Shown in pieces: positions 45,921-57,254 of a stretch of DNA of 64,000 nt. Below the pieces are notes generated by a model, which was given only the letters and a program-made list of their open reading frames with translations, made no database searches and was not told where the DNA came from. The first letter of the stretch is position 1. Each line of letters starts with the position of its first letter. A program made the translations under genes and the position numbers. The DNA lies in assembly GCF_963855985.1 (NCBI RefSeq), contig NC_087095.1:8008001-8072000 (forward strand), in the 5' to 3' direction. The DNA comes from Ostrinia nubilalis. Taxonomy: Eukaryota > Arthropoda > Insecta > Lepidoptera > Crambidae.

Positions 45921-48491
45921 TTGGGTTAGTCCCAACGGCCCCGGTGGATCTGCCCCGTCAACGGGGCGGATGGGAAAAAGTGTTTCAACGACCCCGGTAG
46001 TCATAGTCTTAGCGTTCAACGGGGTGGATGGAACACATCAAGTGTCAACCACCCCGGTATATCGTTTAACGGGGCGGATGGATCGAATCAAGTTTCAACC
46101 ACCCCGCGCCCCGGTATATCACTAAACGTGAAAGATGACACAGATCTAAAAGGTTCCACCTCGGTATTGCATACCGAAAATAAAACCTGTTAATAAAATA
46201 AAAAAATATGTAAATAATAATCAATTTTATTTAAGAGTCACTGTTTAAAAAATCTACAGCGTAAAAGTAAAATTAATTGTCACACAATATTATAATGGTC
46301 ATAAACCTATAGATTACGTTTAAAATCACAGATGCGCAATTGCATTAATCAGTCAATATTAATAACACTCTAATAGTCTAATGTGATAAAAAGTAACTCT
46401 AAAATTGTTACAAAATATTATTATTTAAAAATCACAGATACGTAGGTAGTTACATTAATCAGTTGTTGATTAACAATAAAAGTAAGTTTAACTGTCACAA
46501 AATATTTAGGTCATAAAATTAAAGATTACTTTTAGAATCACAGATGCGCAATTGCATTAATCAGTCAATATTAATAGCATTTTAATAGTCTAAAGTGATA
46601 AAAAGTAAATCTAAAACTCCTCACTAACAAATAATAACAAGGAAATCTAAAATTGTTACAAAACATGATTATTATTTAAGAATCACAGATACGTAGTTAC
46701 ATTAATCAGGTGTTGATTAACAATAGTACTTAAACTACTACTTAAATAAATCATTAATAAGACTCCTGTAAACGATTACACTGCTGAGATGCTGACAGAT
46801 TTTCTACTTGTTTTGAAATCACTTCATAATAGGAGGCGTCGCTGAGCAGTGTGTTTAACAACTCTATGGTGTTCGGTTGCTTTTTTTAATTGTTTTATTA
46901 AGCTTTTTGTGCCACGCCTCAAGCATATATAATAAGTATTCCGGTGTCTCTCTCCGAATACGCACCAGATTGGCATAAACTCGTCTCGTAACCACTGACT
47001 GAGCATATATATTTGCGGAAAAGATACAGCAACCGAATATCATAGAGTTGTTAAACACACTGCTCAGCTACGCCTCCTATTATGAAGTGATTTCAAAACA
47101 TGTAGAAAATCTGTCAGCATCTCAGCAGTGTAATTAATGGCCGTTGTTTCACAGGAGTCTTTATAATAGAAAAAACAAAGGAAATTTTGAATGGCAAAAT
47201 GACAGTAGGACATTTTCTAAAAAGTAGTTGTTAATTGATTAACTAACGAAGACCTTAATCGGTCTACGGTACGAATATTAGATTATAGAAGTAGGTAATA
47301 ATCGTATTTTTTACAATTATATTTTGTGTCAATTTTACAAATTATTCTTTTGTTGTTAATGATTTATTTAATAAGATAATAGTTTAAGCACTAGTGTTAA
47401 TCAACAACTGATTAATGTAAGTAACTACGTCTCTGTGATTCTAAAGTAATTTCTTTCTTATATTCTGTAATAATTTTAGATTTTTTTGTTGTTATTATTT
47501 GTTAGTAAATAGTAGTTTAAGAGTTACTTTTAATTACATTAAAGTGTTTATTGACTGATTAATGTTATTGCGCGTCTGTGATTCTAAAACTAATAATCAT
47601 AGTTTGTTACCGTAATATTTTATGTCAATTTTAGAACACTTTTTTTTCGTTGTTAATAATTTATTTAAGTAGTAGTTTAAGTACTATATTATTGTTAATC
47701 AACACCTGATATATGTAACTTCGTATCTGTGATTCTTAAATAATAATTCTATTTTGTAACAATTTTAGATTTTTTGTTATTATTTGTTAGTGAGAAGTTT
47801 TAGAGTTACTTTTTATTACATTGGACTATTAGAGTGCTATTAATATTAATATTGACTGATTAATGCAATTACGCATCTGTGATTCTAAAAGTAATCTTTA
47901 AGTTTATGACCATAATATTTTGTGAAAGTTAAACTTACTTTTATTGTTATTCAACAACTGATTAATGTAACTATGTATCTATAATTCTTAAATAATGATA
48001 TTTTGTAACAATTTTAGAGTTTGGTACTTTTTATTACATTAGACTAATAGATTATTATTAATATTGACTGATTAATGCAATTGCGCATCTGTGATTCTAA
48101 ACGTAATCTATAGGTTTATGACCATTATAATATTGTGTGACAATTAAATTTACTTTTATGCTGTAGATTTTTTAAACAGTGACTGTTAAATAAAACTGAT
48201 TATTATTTACATATTTTTTATTTTATTAACAGGTTTTATTTTCGGTATGCAATACCGAGGTGGAACCTTTTAGATCTGTGTCATCTTTCACGTATAGTGA
48301 TATACCGGGGTGGTTGAAACTTGATTTGATTCATCCGCCCCGTTAAACGATATACCGGGGTGGTTGACACTTGATGTGTTCCATCCACCCCGTTGAACGG
48401 TAAGACTATGACTACCGGGGTCGTTGAAACACTTTTTCCCATCCGCCCCGTTGACGGGGCAGATCCACCGGGGCCGTTGGGACTAACCCAA
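45921..48491. mobile_element. 2.57-kb fold-back DNA element
   Basis: Left arm 45921-46880 and right arm 47029-48491 are inverted copies. Ends are TTGGGTTAGTCCCAACGGCC and its complement; TTATT lies on both sides (45916-45920 and 48492-48496), a possible 5-bp duplication. The outer 230 bp of each arm is GC-rich and made of three diverged 50-60-bp units containing CAACGGGGYGGATGG and CAACCACCCCGGTATATC. The inner arm is AT-rich and built from alternating A/B units that share ATTAATCAG and CTGTGATTCT-like cores. There are two A/B pairs on the left and three on the right, which explains the unequal arm lengths. The 148-bp centre is not palindromic. Confidence 0.8.
46881..47028 (-). other. Unique centre of the fold-back element, open on the minus strand
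   Basis: The only non-palindromic part of the element. On the minus strand two frames stay open across it and into the arms; one contains AQSVVTRRVYANLVRIRRET followed by PEYLLYMLEAWHKK, which has a protein-like composition. I do not recognise it. It might be a captured piece of a host or transposase gene, or chance. Confidence 0.3.
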
Positions 48492-48788
48492 TTATTTTAG
48501 TGTTTATACCTTCACGATAATATTTTACTGTTATTTTATCGTAGAACATAGCACGACTACGAGAATTATGTATGTTGTTACTTACTTATATCAAAAACAT
48601 TGCAAGGTTAAGGTTAAAAAGTTACGACTATTAAGTAAGTACCTACTTAAGTAGGTAGATACTCTAGATTTATTGTTATTAAAAATTGGGACACTAAAAG
48701 TTTCAACAAAAAATACGAAATGGGACAAAATGCGAAAGTTACTAATAGGTAATGAATAGTAACAGAATATGGAAATTCATGTGGGAGA

Positions 48789-49030
48789 CCTTTGTGACCG
48801 AGAGGTCCCGGGTTCGATTCCCGGCCGGGCAGAAATTGAAATGATGAATTTTAATTTCTGTGACGGGTCTGGGTGTTACTATGTATAATATGTCGTATGC
48901 ATTTAAAAAAAGTATATAATTAGTATATCCGTTAAGCTAGCACCCATAACACAAGCATTAAGTTGCTTACTTTGGGGCTAGCTGGCGCTGAGTGAAATTG
49001 TCCAAAGATTTATTTATTATTTATTTATTT
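48789..49030 (+). mobile_element. tRNA-derived SINE
   Basis: Box B GGGTTCGATTCCC (48810-48822) is intact, and the body and tail match the SINE at 6115 (CTGGGTGTTACTATGTATAA; CAAGCATTAAGTTGCTTACT; TTTGGGGCTAGCTGGCGCTG; TTTATTTATT tail). The 5' half of the tRNA head is missing or replaced. A few bases of the LINE motif GTCCAGCAGAGGACG follow the tail. Confidence 0.75.
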
Positions 49031-49309
49031 GTCCAGCAGAGGACGGCTTCATAGGAATATATACTTTAATTTAACAAGTAGAACAACTGTTATGAACGGC
49101 GACATCCTGGCTTTTAGTTTTATAATTAGTCTCAGAGTAATGCGGCCGCGGTGCAGCAATACTGCAATTAAGGCTTGGTATTTCTGCTAAAGTAGGTATT
49201 TCGCGCTGTCAAAATCTGCGCGCGCAATACTTCGCCGAAGACAGCGCGCCAAAGAGCTCTCGCGGCTACACAGTATAGAAATACGCAGTTTAGAAATACG
49301 CAGTTGGTT

Positions 49310-49690
49310 TTTTTTTTTATGTGATAGGAGGCAAACGAGCAGACGGATCACCTGATGGTAAGTGATTACCGTCGCCCATAGACACCCGCAGACCCAGGGG
49401 CGTTACAGGTGCGTTGCCGGCCTTTAAGGTAAAGATACGCTCTCCTCTTGAAAGCTTGCAGGTCGTATCCGTCCGGAAACACCGCAGACGACAGTCCATT
49501 CCACAGTTTGGTTGTACGGGGCAGGAAGTTTCTAGAGAAACGTACTGTTGTGGACTGCCAACCATCTAAGTGATGGGGGTGGAAGTGCTGTCGGGTAGAT
49601 CGGTGGCGAAAAGTGGCGGCAGGAATAAGTCCGGATAATTCTTCGGAGCACTCCCCGTGATACATGCGATAGAAGATGCACAGATGGTTA
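49310..49690 (-). pseudogene. CR1/L2-like LINE: C-terminus of pol and 3' end
   Basis: Minus strand, in frame to a stop at 49366: FYRMYHGECSEELSGLIPAA, then HPHHLDGWQSTTVRFSRNFL, PRTTKLWNGLSSAVFPDGYD and LKGRQRTC. This is the conserved C-terminal tail of lepidopteran CR1/L2-type pol proteins. The 3' end (CAGGTGATCCGTCTGCTCGT, TTTGCCTCCTATCACAT, then poly-A) is at the low-coordinate side. The remaining 100-odd codons have no stop, so the insertion is fairly recent. It is truncated 5'; GGTTAGGTTAGGTTG lies directly beyond the break. Confidence 0.85.
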
Positions 49691-50130
49691 GGTTAGGTTG
49701 ACTTCCTTCCGTTCAAGCGTCACACTCACAGCACTTTCTAATACAAATCATATCCAAGTGATACAAATTAAAACAACTTTCAACATTTTTGGGAATATAT
49801 TTTAGAATCGAATAAATATAGAATATAACTGCCAAAGTAAACACGGTTCAAAGAGGCGTGGCGTCACCCGACCTTCCGGAAGTTCCGCGCCGGCTAAAAG
49901 AATTTCAAGATTACGTCACCCGACCTATCGGTAGATCCTCGGGAGCTTGAGCGATTGGAAAAACATTTTATGATCAGTTACTCGTAGTAGCGATTATTTA
50001 GAGCTTGGATAATAAATTATAGTTGTTGCAATTCACAAAGCTTTGCATGTAGTTAATTACATTAATCAGTACACGCATCAATTTTGTTCAGTCTTTTTGT
50101 TTATTAATAAATAAAAATATCATACTAAAA
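49691..50130. other. No gene recognised
   Basis: Nothing supported apart from the short (TTAGG)-like run at 49687-49701. Confidence 0.45.
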
Positions 50131-50198
50131 TTGCATACATATTTGTTTGTATTGGTCTGGGTGTTTTCTTTCCATAATTTATGTAGAACGTATGTACG
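50131..50198 (+). repeat. SINE fragment
   Basis: GCATACATATTTGTTTGTAT and CTGGGTGTTTTCTTTCCATA match the middle of the SINE at 6115-6376 (TTTGTTTGTATTAGATGGGTG). The head and tail are missing. Confidence 0.6.
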
Positions 50199-50683
50199 GG
50201 GCTCTGTATCGAAAATCACTATGAGCAATGAGCATCACACACGGTTACCTGGAGTGCATTACCGCAGCAATTTTTTTATAAATGTTGTGCTTTAGAGAGT
50301 CGAGAGTATAGCAGATAATTAGTCCATCGTGAGCAGAAATTTGTCCACTAATAGCAAAATTCGTTCAAATTATAGTTTTAAAGTTATTAGGAAAACACAG
50401 ATTTTGCAAAAAAATATCAGGAATTCTTCTATAAGCCGACCAAATTATAAAGGTTACAAAAAAGCGACCGTTCTATACATAAGGCTTGCCATTTTAAATG
50501 AACGGTATAATATCGAGGTTTCTTCAGTACAGTTGCGAATAAAGGTGTTTGTGTAGTGTAGTTGAGTTGAGAGGTCACGTTATTGAAATAATAAAACGAA
50601 CATTTTATTTTTTAAATACATTTTAAAAATAATTTACATTACAGATAACAATGAGAGGATGACATTGCAAGGTGGTGCCAGTC
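50199..50683. other. No gene recognised
   Basis: A 75-codon plus-strand frame (50329-50556) has no domain. Confidence 0.45.
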
Positions 50684-51150
50684 CAGTCTTAAATCCGTTG
50701 ATATATAATATGCTGCATCTGCCACGTTTTTGGCTAAAAGATTCTTCTATCTTGCAGTTTAGACTTTTATTACAGACCTCAGACAGTATTTTTGGAAAAC
50801 TTTTACGCATGGTGGAGGAAGGGACGCTCTAGAGACTCAAGTCTAGAAGGAGTCACATGAACTCCAAGTTTTAAATCCGTTGACATCTGCTGCATCTGCC
50901 ATCTTTTTGGCTAGAAGATTCTTCTATCTTGCAGCTTAGACCTTTAGCTACAGACCTTAGACAGTATTTTTGAAACATTCTTACGCATGTTGGAGGAAGG
51001 GACGCTCTAGAGACTCAAGTCTACAAGGAGTCATATGAACTCCAGTTTTAAATCCGTTGACATCTGCTGCATCTGCCATCTTTTTGGCTAGAAGATTCTT
51101 CTATCTTACAGCTTAGACCTTTAGCTACAGACCTTAGACAGTATTTTTAA
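50684..51150. repeat. Tandem repeat, 177-182-bp unit, 2.6 copies
   Basis: The anchor TTAAATCCGTTGA(C/T)AT occurs at 50689, 50871 and 51048, giving periods of 182 and 177 bp. Units share GCTGCATCTGCCA, TTTTTGGCTA, AAGATTCTTCTATCTT, AGACAGTATTTTT and GGAGGAAGGGACGCTCTAGA. The second and third units are nearly identical; the first is more diverged. The array stops within the third unit after AGACAGTATTTTT. The period is close to a nucleosomal repeat length, as in many satellites. Confidence 0.9.
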
Positions 51151-53503
51151 TTATTTATTTGTGTCAGTGTGCTCTTCTAAAGAGTGTAAGACGATTGTAT
51201 GTAGTTACTATTAAAATGTAATTTTAACTCATTGGTTTTGTCTCATATTTGAGGAATGTACTATGTATCATGAGTAGAGTCTTCGTTTAAAAGGATGCGA
51301 ACGATTTAAATTTCAATAGGTAGACAAAATTGATAAAATTCTTAATTATCAAAAATTTAAGCTTTCTCCAGTAACACTGATATTATTATACTGTGACTCA
51401 TCAAAGTCATCATTGTCAAAAATATTGACAAATCGCGAACTGTCACGGCCAAAAAACTGACACGCGTCCGTCCTCCGTAAGCGCCACCGCGCGACTGATT
51501 GAGATTGTCCAAGCCGTCATGGACGATTTTTTCCACATTTTTTAACATAGTAACTAAATAAGACGCAATATAAAAATTTCATCCGTTAAAAGCCCTCAAG
51601 TTATTTCTGAACTTTAGTTTAGTAAAAGATTTAGAATCTCAAATCGCTTATTTTAAAAATAAAACCATAAATAGAAAACGAATAGAGGTAACTTTGGGAA
51701 TTTATTCTATCGAGTCAACTTCATCAAATCGTGTTTCCATCCATTAATAGCCCTAGAAAATATCCTCAACTATGCCCAATAAAAATCTTAGCCTTTAATT
51801 TTACTGTTTAGTACCTCAAAAATGAAAAATGAAAACCTCATTTTCGCCATTTTCTCTGCTACCCGGCCTTAAGCTGGACCGATGCACGCCACTGGCCGAG
51901 CAATAAACTGCAGTGCTTAGGCACCGTGCACACTCGGTATTTACTGTAAAATCTTTTCGCGCGTCTGAACGTAAAGGTGAGGACACATTGCCATGTTAGA
52001 ACTAGTGTAATGGTAATGTTCTGTCAAGTTTATACGTCTTCATAAACCTATGACGTCACTAAAATAGTAGTTTTGAACATTCAATTAAGTGAATAATTGG
52101 ATTATAATTGCATCAGATTTTTAATATTGCGCAAATATATTTATTAGTTAATGCAAAACTACAAAGTTACCTTACTAATATCCAACATAATTAAAACGAA
52201 TTGATAATGCATTCTCGTATAGAGGACTGCGTTCAGAAATGGTCTTATGAAAACTGACGGTAAGCTCCACTTAGTTGCGATTTAATAGTTAATTGTAAAT
52301 CGCTGCACAGTCATGATTTTAAATAATCTAATTATTTACAAAGTGTGCTCAGACCCTTACTTCAGCTTAGACTTATCTAGACAAGGACTTCGATCTATAT
52401 CAGCCCAAGTTCGGTATTCCATAAAAAGCTAGCGTTAAATACTAAAAGTCCATTCTCCCGAAAAAAGCATTATGCTTCAGATATTTTCTTTAGGCCCAGT
52501 CACGAATGGCTAGTTCCATATTTCATCAATTTTAGTAGGAATTTTCCAACATTGCTTTTTTACAAATATTTATAGTTCAGCTTACTTATCCGGAAAAGAG
52601 CCATACAGGAGATACATGGCCAATAAAGATGAAATAATTACTGTATTGCGTATGTTTGTGCATTGTACAGTCGACAGCACGTCAACGTAAACATTGTATC
52701 TTACGCAGTTGCGATAGGGGCGACTTTGCAACGAAAATGTAAAGTCTGATGTGCTGTACTTTTAATACAATATTTAACAGGGACGTCTGCAGGAGTTAAC
52801 TAGTTGAAAATTATTTGCATGTATAAGTAGGTAGACAAGGGATCCTTACTTATCCATTTAGTATATCAGTTGATTTCACCTGAATATGATAATAGAGCTT
52901 ATCTTATTTTTTTGCAAAATAACGACATACTAGCTTATTTGTAATATCGGTATCCGCTTTAAACGATTCACCATTTAAATAAAAAGCAAACGAAATACGC
53001 ACCACTTAATCGCTCCGACAGAAAATTTCACATGAAAAATATGCCTGTTGTTAAATACATTTCACTCATGTCAAACGTGCCAGTAAATCCAACTATTGGC
53101 ATAAAGTCTGATTGTGACAAATGAACAGAAAAGCTCCGCCAATTAGCAGTTTTTATATTTTGACGAGATGTGCGGACATTTTTATTTTGCACTTCCGCGC
53201 CGCGTCAATGTACGGGGAAAAGTGTTAATAGATCTAATTATCAGTACCATTAAGTCAAAGAATTCTTTTTTTTCCGACAATACAAATTTTCCTAAATTGA
53301 GCAGGGTTGTACGAAAGACGGCACATCAAGCTAAACTCAGTGGCGACTTATCTCTTTGCAATACAGGCTAATTTGCAACCTCATAAGACCCAGACCAATA
53401 CAATCAGGGAATCCGTGCGTAGATCAAACTATAATTTTTGATACGTTCTGAATCTAGTGATTTAGTAGCAAAGCTGCCATTATCATAATAAGTAAGTAGG
53501 GTT
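51151..53503. other. No gene; a short palindromic repeat at 52668-52762
   Basis: About 2.3 kb with no exon. At 52668-52762 GTACAGTCGACAGCACGTCA is partly mirrored by TGATGTGCTGTAC, a small MITE-like palindrome of about 95 bp with diverged arms. A GC-richer run at about 51840-51950 has no interpretable feature. Confidence 0.45.
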
Positions 53504-54088
53504 CCCTTTCACGCATATGGGACACATTTGTCCCCGCATAGTTTTTACGATTTACAGTAATACTAGTTAAGTTAAACCCTTTGTAGTTTAATATTCTTAA
53601 ATTTTATTATTATCTTTTATGTTTATGCGCTATAAATAATAAAAAACGCGATTCTTTGTGTAAAAAATACTGGCACAAAATGTGAAAAAAAGTTTCGTTC
53701 GACGTCAAAATTAAAAAATATTTTAATATTACTTAGCAGCTTTTTGCCCATTATTTTTCTTCCGATTTACATTCACTAATAAGTATCATTATCGTTTTAT
53801 TACATATTTTCGATTTTCTTCGTATGCATAATGAATATTATGTAAAAATCTGTATTGGGACACGGGTGTCCCTATGTGCGTCAAAGGCAACTTGGTTCTT
53901 ACTAAGGATACTGTTTGCCACGTTATAATTTGTATGTTTATATTGATGTTTTATTTATAATTCATACATTTTTTGTAAATCATTTGTCTTCAAATCGACT
54001 TGAAGAAATAATAAGAAAGGAAAGACGAAATTTAGAAGTCATGATGACTGACAATAGTGACAACGAGGATGGTTTCCTCCTTGATGAA

Positions 54089-54545
54089 AGGGTGTCTACT
54101 GCTGGACAGAGGCTTCCCTGAGGATTTCCACAACAATCATTCCTGTGCTGTTCGTATACATGAATGTATATGAGGAGCACAGGAACATGAGGCCTGCAAC
54201 ATTGCGTCTTCCTATCCGTGGGCGCCACTCGAGAAATTTTCTGCTCAAACGGCCATCACTTCTGCGAGCTATGTGCCCTGCCCATTGCCGCGAAAGTTTG
54301 GTAATTATGCGGGCTATGTCTGTTACTTTGAGTCTCCTGCGGACTTCCTCATCACCCTTTGGGTGACTGAGCCTTCTCATAAAGCCCATAGTGAAGGAAC
54401 ACATCTCCGTTCCGTGCGTCATCGCCGCCAAGCCAACACACATTGGTCAAAGACTTTCAGTCAAAGGTTTTGAGACACTGCGGTATTTTGGATAATAAGA
54501 TGTCGCGAAGCCTCTTGGATGCTGTCCCCCCAAGTAAGATTCAAC
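54089..54545 (-). pseudogene. RTE-like LINE, 3' segment (minus strand)
   Basis: On the minus strand, with frameshifts: KRLRDILLSKIPQCLKT, KVFDQCVL, MTHGTEMCS, then RRRLKVTDIARIITKLSRQW, AGHIARRSDGRLSRK and VLEWRP-like FLEWRPRIGRRN. The final QQ-type end sits by 54089-54110. This is the last third of the LINE protein. Together with 54546-54805 it forms one insertion with an inverted 5' part. Confidence 0.8.
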
Positions 54546-54805
54546 GATTGTAGTCATGGCATGGCTGAGACCTTGGAAGACCTAAAATCAATGCTCTATG
54601 GCCTCAGTAGAGGCTCTCAATAAATGCGATTCAAAATAAACATGGACAAGACGAAAAAATTATGTCAAATATCCATGTTACACGCACTCCTCTGAACGCT
54701 GGAGACTATACACTCAAAGTTGTTCTTGAAACAAACAGTCTAGTTAGGTAGGTCTAACTTCAAGAAAGAGGTCTATGATGAGATGAGGATCAAATATAAA
54801 ATACG
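54546..54805 (+). pseudogene. RTE-like LINE, inverted 5' segment (plus strand)
   Basis: On the plus strand: AETLEDLKSMLYGLSRGSQ, a stop, then MRFKINMDKTKKL (the region after the catalytic block), LKQTV-stop-LGRSNFKKEV and an RIK-like end at about 54800. In the protein this lies immediately upstream of the part encoded on the minus strand at 54545. The two pieces therefore abut in the element but are in opposite orientation in the genome. Confidence 0.8.
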
Positions 54806-55129
54806 TAAGATATTATGCTATCTATTTTAAATTTCTTATTATAAATATTAAAAATAAGCTTATTGATTAAATTTGATGTGTATTTGTAGTGTGATTTGTA
54901 TTTATTTTGCAATAAAAGCGTCGAAGTATTTTATTTTCAATACATATATGAGGCAATGTATACCTTAACGCATATAGGGACATATGTGTCCCCGACTGAA
55001 AAACACTGAAATACATAGCACTTATATTTTCTGTATTACTTTTATGTTAAATTAGACTAAAATAAATAGATATGACTAAAGAAAAAATAATTTTATGGTT
55101 TGGAATAGTTATAAGCGTGTAAGGGTTAA

Positions 55130-56827
55130 GTCTGTAGTTAGCTACTTCCCACTTACAGACTCCAAAAAAGGTATCAAGAAATATAGGAAATGCACGCGCA
55201 ATCTTGCCCAAGGTGGAAAGAATGTAGAGTTTTATTTATTCCTGTCCAGCCTCGTAAGCTTGAGGAAAAACATGTTCTTAACTTTCTTACATTTGCCGGA
55301 GGCGTCAACAATAATTTTAGGTCTTGTTCCGTTAAGATATACAGAAACACATACAACATAAATTGCTCTTTATATCGTTGTTCATAATCGATTGAGCTTT
55401 TTTTGTTTATTTGCTGCCACTTGTATAATTGTGCATCGGCAAATAACGTAGGCTCTATTATCTAACAGATATTAGGCATTATCATGTTTCCAGGTTTTGC
55501 AAACGACTCCAAAAAGTAAAATACTCTGGTTTCACCACACGAAAAGTTTTTGTTTTCTGTTTACGGAATGTGCAAAGTCAGATGATGTTCCTGCGTGTTG
55601 TATTTTGTTTAGTTTTGTCTATTTTTGTGTAATGGCAAGGTAAAACTATGTTCAGCAGAATTTGTGCAGTTTTAATAAAATATTTATGTGCATGCATGAC
55701 TCACAGATGCTTTTATGTATTTAAGTACGTCTATCCATTGTCTCGGCGTAATTAAGCAAGCTTTATCTACTTTGAGGACATGACTGTTTAAAAAGGAAGT
55801 TTATTTTAGTTCTAAATTTCAGTCTAAAAGTTAATTTGTTGTGAACAACTTTTCAGACATAGCATTTCATTGGTCTTGACGTTTTATGTATCATTTGTGC
55901 TTGTATGTAATTACGAAAGAAATATCTGGTTACCACAGCAGTTTAGTTCTGTATAGCATAAAATATCTTCTAATAGGGTGGATTCGACCAAACAAGAGTA
56001 AATATTAATCTCAGAATAAATCGTCAGTTATTCGACATTTTGACATAGGTATGGGAAATACGGGTTTCAGTATTGAAAGCTTTGTCAATGTGCCAGTTAT
56101 GCTAGGAGTTACTCTCGGATAAAAGTTTGGTGGAATTAGGTCTTAGAAGCGTAATATATGTTTTATACACGATATACGAGTATACGGTTTACTATAGCAA
56201 GATTTCCGTGCAAGCTCCGCGGTTCCACCCAGTGACTGCATCTTTCTTTTTAAAAAGTATTATGCTCATGAAGTGTTCCTAAGTGCGATGCACTGCTCGA
56301 GACAGGGATGCACTCAGGCGCATCGTGGCCGTGGCGGGAGGGGAGGGCAACCGGTCCGGGCTCGTCACAAGCCGTCGTACACGACTGTCCCCGTTTGCCT
56401 TGCCATAAGTGTGTTGTTTATCTCCATCTCTAGTTTTCATTTAGGAAATGTTAAGAGAAACAGAGGTACTTATGTTGCCTCAGATACTTGAAGTTTCTTT
56501 TATGGAAATTATTGACTGTCCAATGCGAAGGAACTTATCATGAGTTAAGTATTTGATAATGAATCCAGAATCAATCAAAGTTAGGCTGGCATTTATTGTT
56601 TTCAGTCTCTTTTTGATGACAATTAGATATGATGACAAGATTTGATACTTGTCATAGTAGTACAGCAACAAAGTTGCAACTCAAAATAATAAAAGCCATT
56701 CAGCTTCACGGAAGTTGGCATGAAAAATATAGAATATTTCAACAATATCGCGAGCGTCGATTAACATAATAACTGCATTCGCGCAGCGCGTTGATGTCTT
56801 AAGTTTGAATCGCCTTCCGTTTTCTTA
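55130..56827. other. No gene recognised
   Basis: Several overlapping short frames (55095-55387) lack domains. A GC-rich patch at about 56290-56390 has no interpretable feature. Confidence 0.45.
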
Positions 56828-56852
56828 GTTTGTCAGCGATCGCTGATCAAAC
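56828..56852. other. Perfect-core hairpin in a CpG-rich region
   Basis: GTTTG-T-CAGCGATCGCTG-AT-CAAAC forms a 12-bp self-complementary core extended by a 5-bp stem. It begins a CpG-rich stretch that runs to about 57300. It may be a dimeric transcription-factor site. Confidence 0.4.
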
Positions 56853-57131
56853 GCAGGTCGCGCTGATAACGCGATGAAATCCACGCAGACGGAAGAAAGT
56901 TGCCCAGCCGAAAGCGGTCTTGGAATTTTGGTTACACGTATCACCGACACACAGCGGACGCGCCCACCTGCCAGCCACCACACCTGAACCAAAAGTGTGT
57001 CAACGGCTGACTCCTCGAACTCGACGATCGATCGTCACAACTTTCACATTACCTTAAATTAACACTGAAGTTAACATAAACATAATTTACCTTTTTCGAG
57101 TCGCGGGCGGTTAGTGAACAAAAATCCGGTT

Positions 57132-57254
57132 ATGCACTATCAGGGGATGGGGTTAACGCACGGGCACAGTGCTAGCACAAATTCACCACACTCAAGTCAC
57201 AGTCTGTCACATGGTCGGGCGGTGCGCTTGCCTCGGCCGCCAGGTCAGCACTGA
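57132..57254 (+). CDS. Possible first coding exon, His/Ser-rich
   Basis: The frame MHYQGMGLTHGHSASTNSPH continues with SSHSLSHGRAV and stops at TGA (57252) after 40 codons. It sits in a CpG-rich stretch. Two splice-donor-like sites are close: CAG/GTCAGC after 57243 (inside the frame) and a strong CAG/GTAAGA after 57285 (beyond the stop). His/Ser-rich N-termini are common in developmental transcription factors. If the second donor is the real one, this frame is untranslated leader or an upstream frame. The ATG context is poor, and no following exon was identified in the window. Confidence 0.25.
   Translation: MHYQGMGLTHGHSASTNSPHSSHSLSHGRAVRLPRPPGQH

Larger units (their letters stand above)
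53504..55125 (+). mobile_element. piggyBac-like element remnant containing a LINE
   Basis: The left end CCCTTTCACGC and the right end (read inward) CCCTTACACGC match at 10 of 11 bases. TTAA follows the right end (55126-55129), but the left flank is GGTT, so the TTAA is lost on that side. Three copies of a near-palindrome GGGACA-N4-TGTCCC occur at 53519-53534, 53857-53872 and 54977-54992; the first and last are both preceded by ACGCATAT. A short frame (about 53987-54088) reads SSNRLEEIIRKERR, then MMTDNSDNEDGFLLDE, resembling the acidic start of a piggyBac transposase, and is cut by the LINE. piggyBac elements start CCC and insert at TTAA. Confidence 0.55.

Noticed and set aside
46824..47058. 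A small protein gene in the fold-back element
   Set aside because: Both overlapping frames extend into the inverted arms, have non-ATG starts and no known domain; listed only as a possible captured fragment.
48781..48832. A possible second tRNA gene
   Set aside because: Only the T-arm half is present and it runs directly into SINE sequence.
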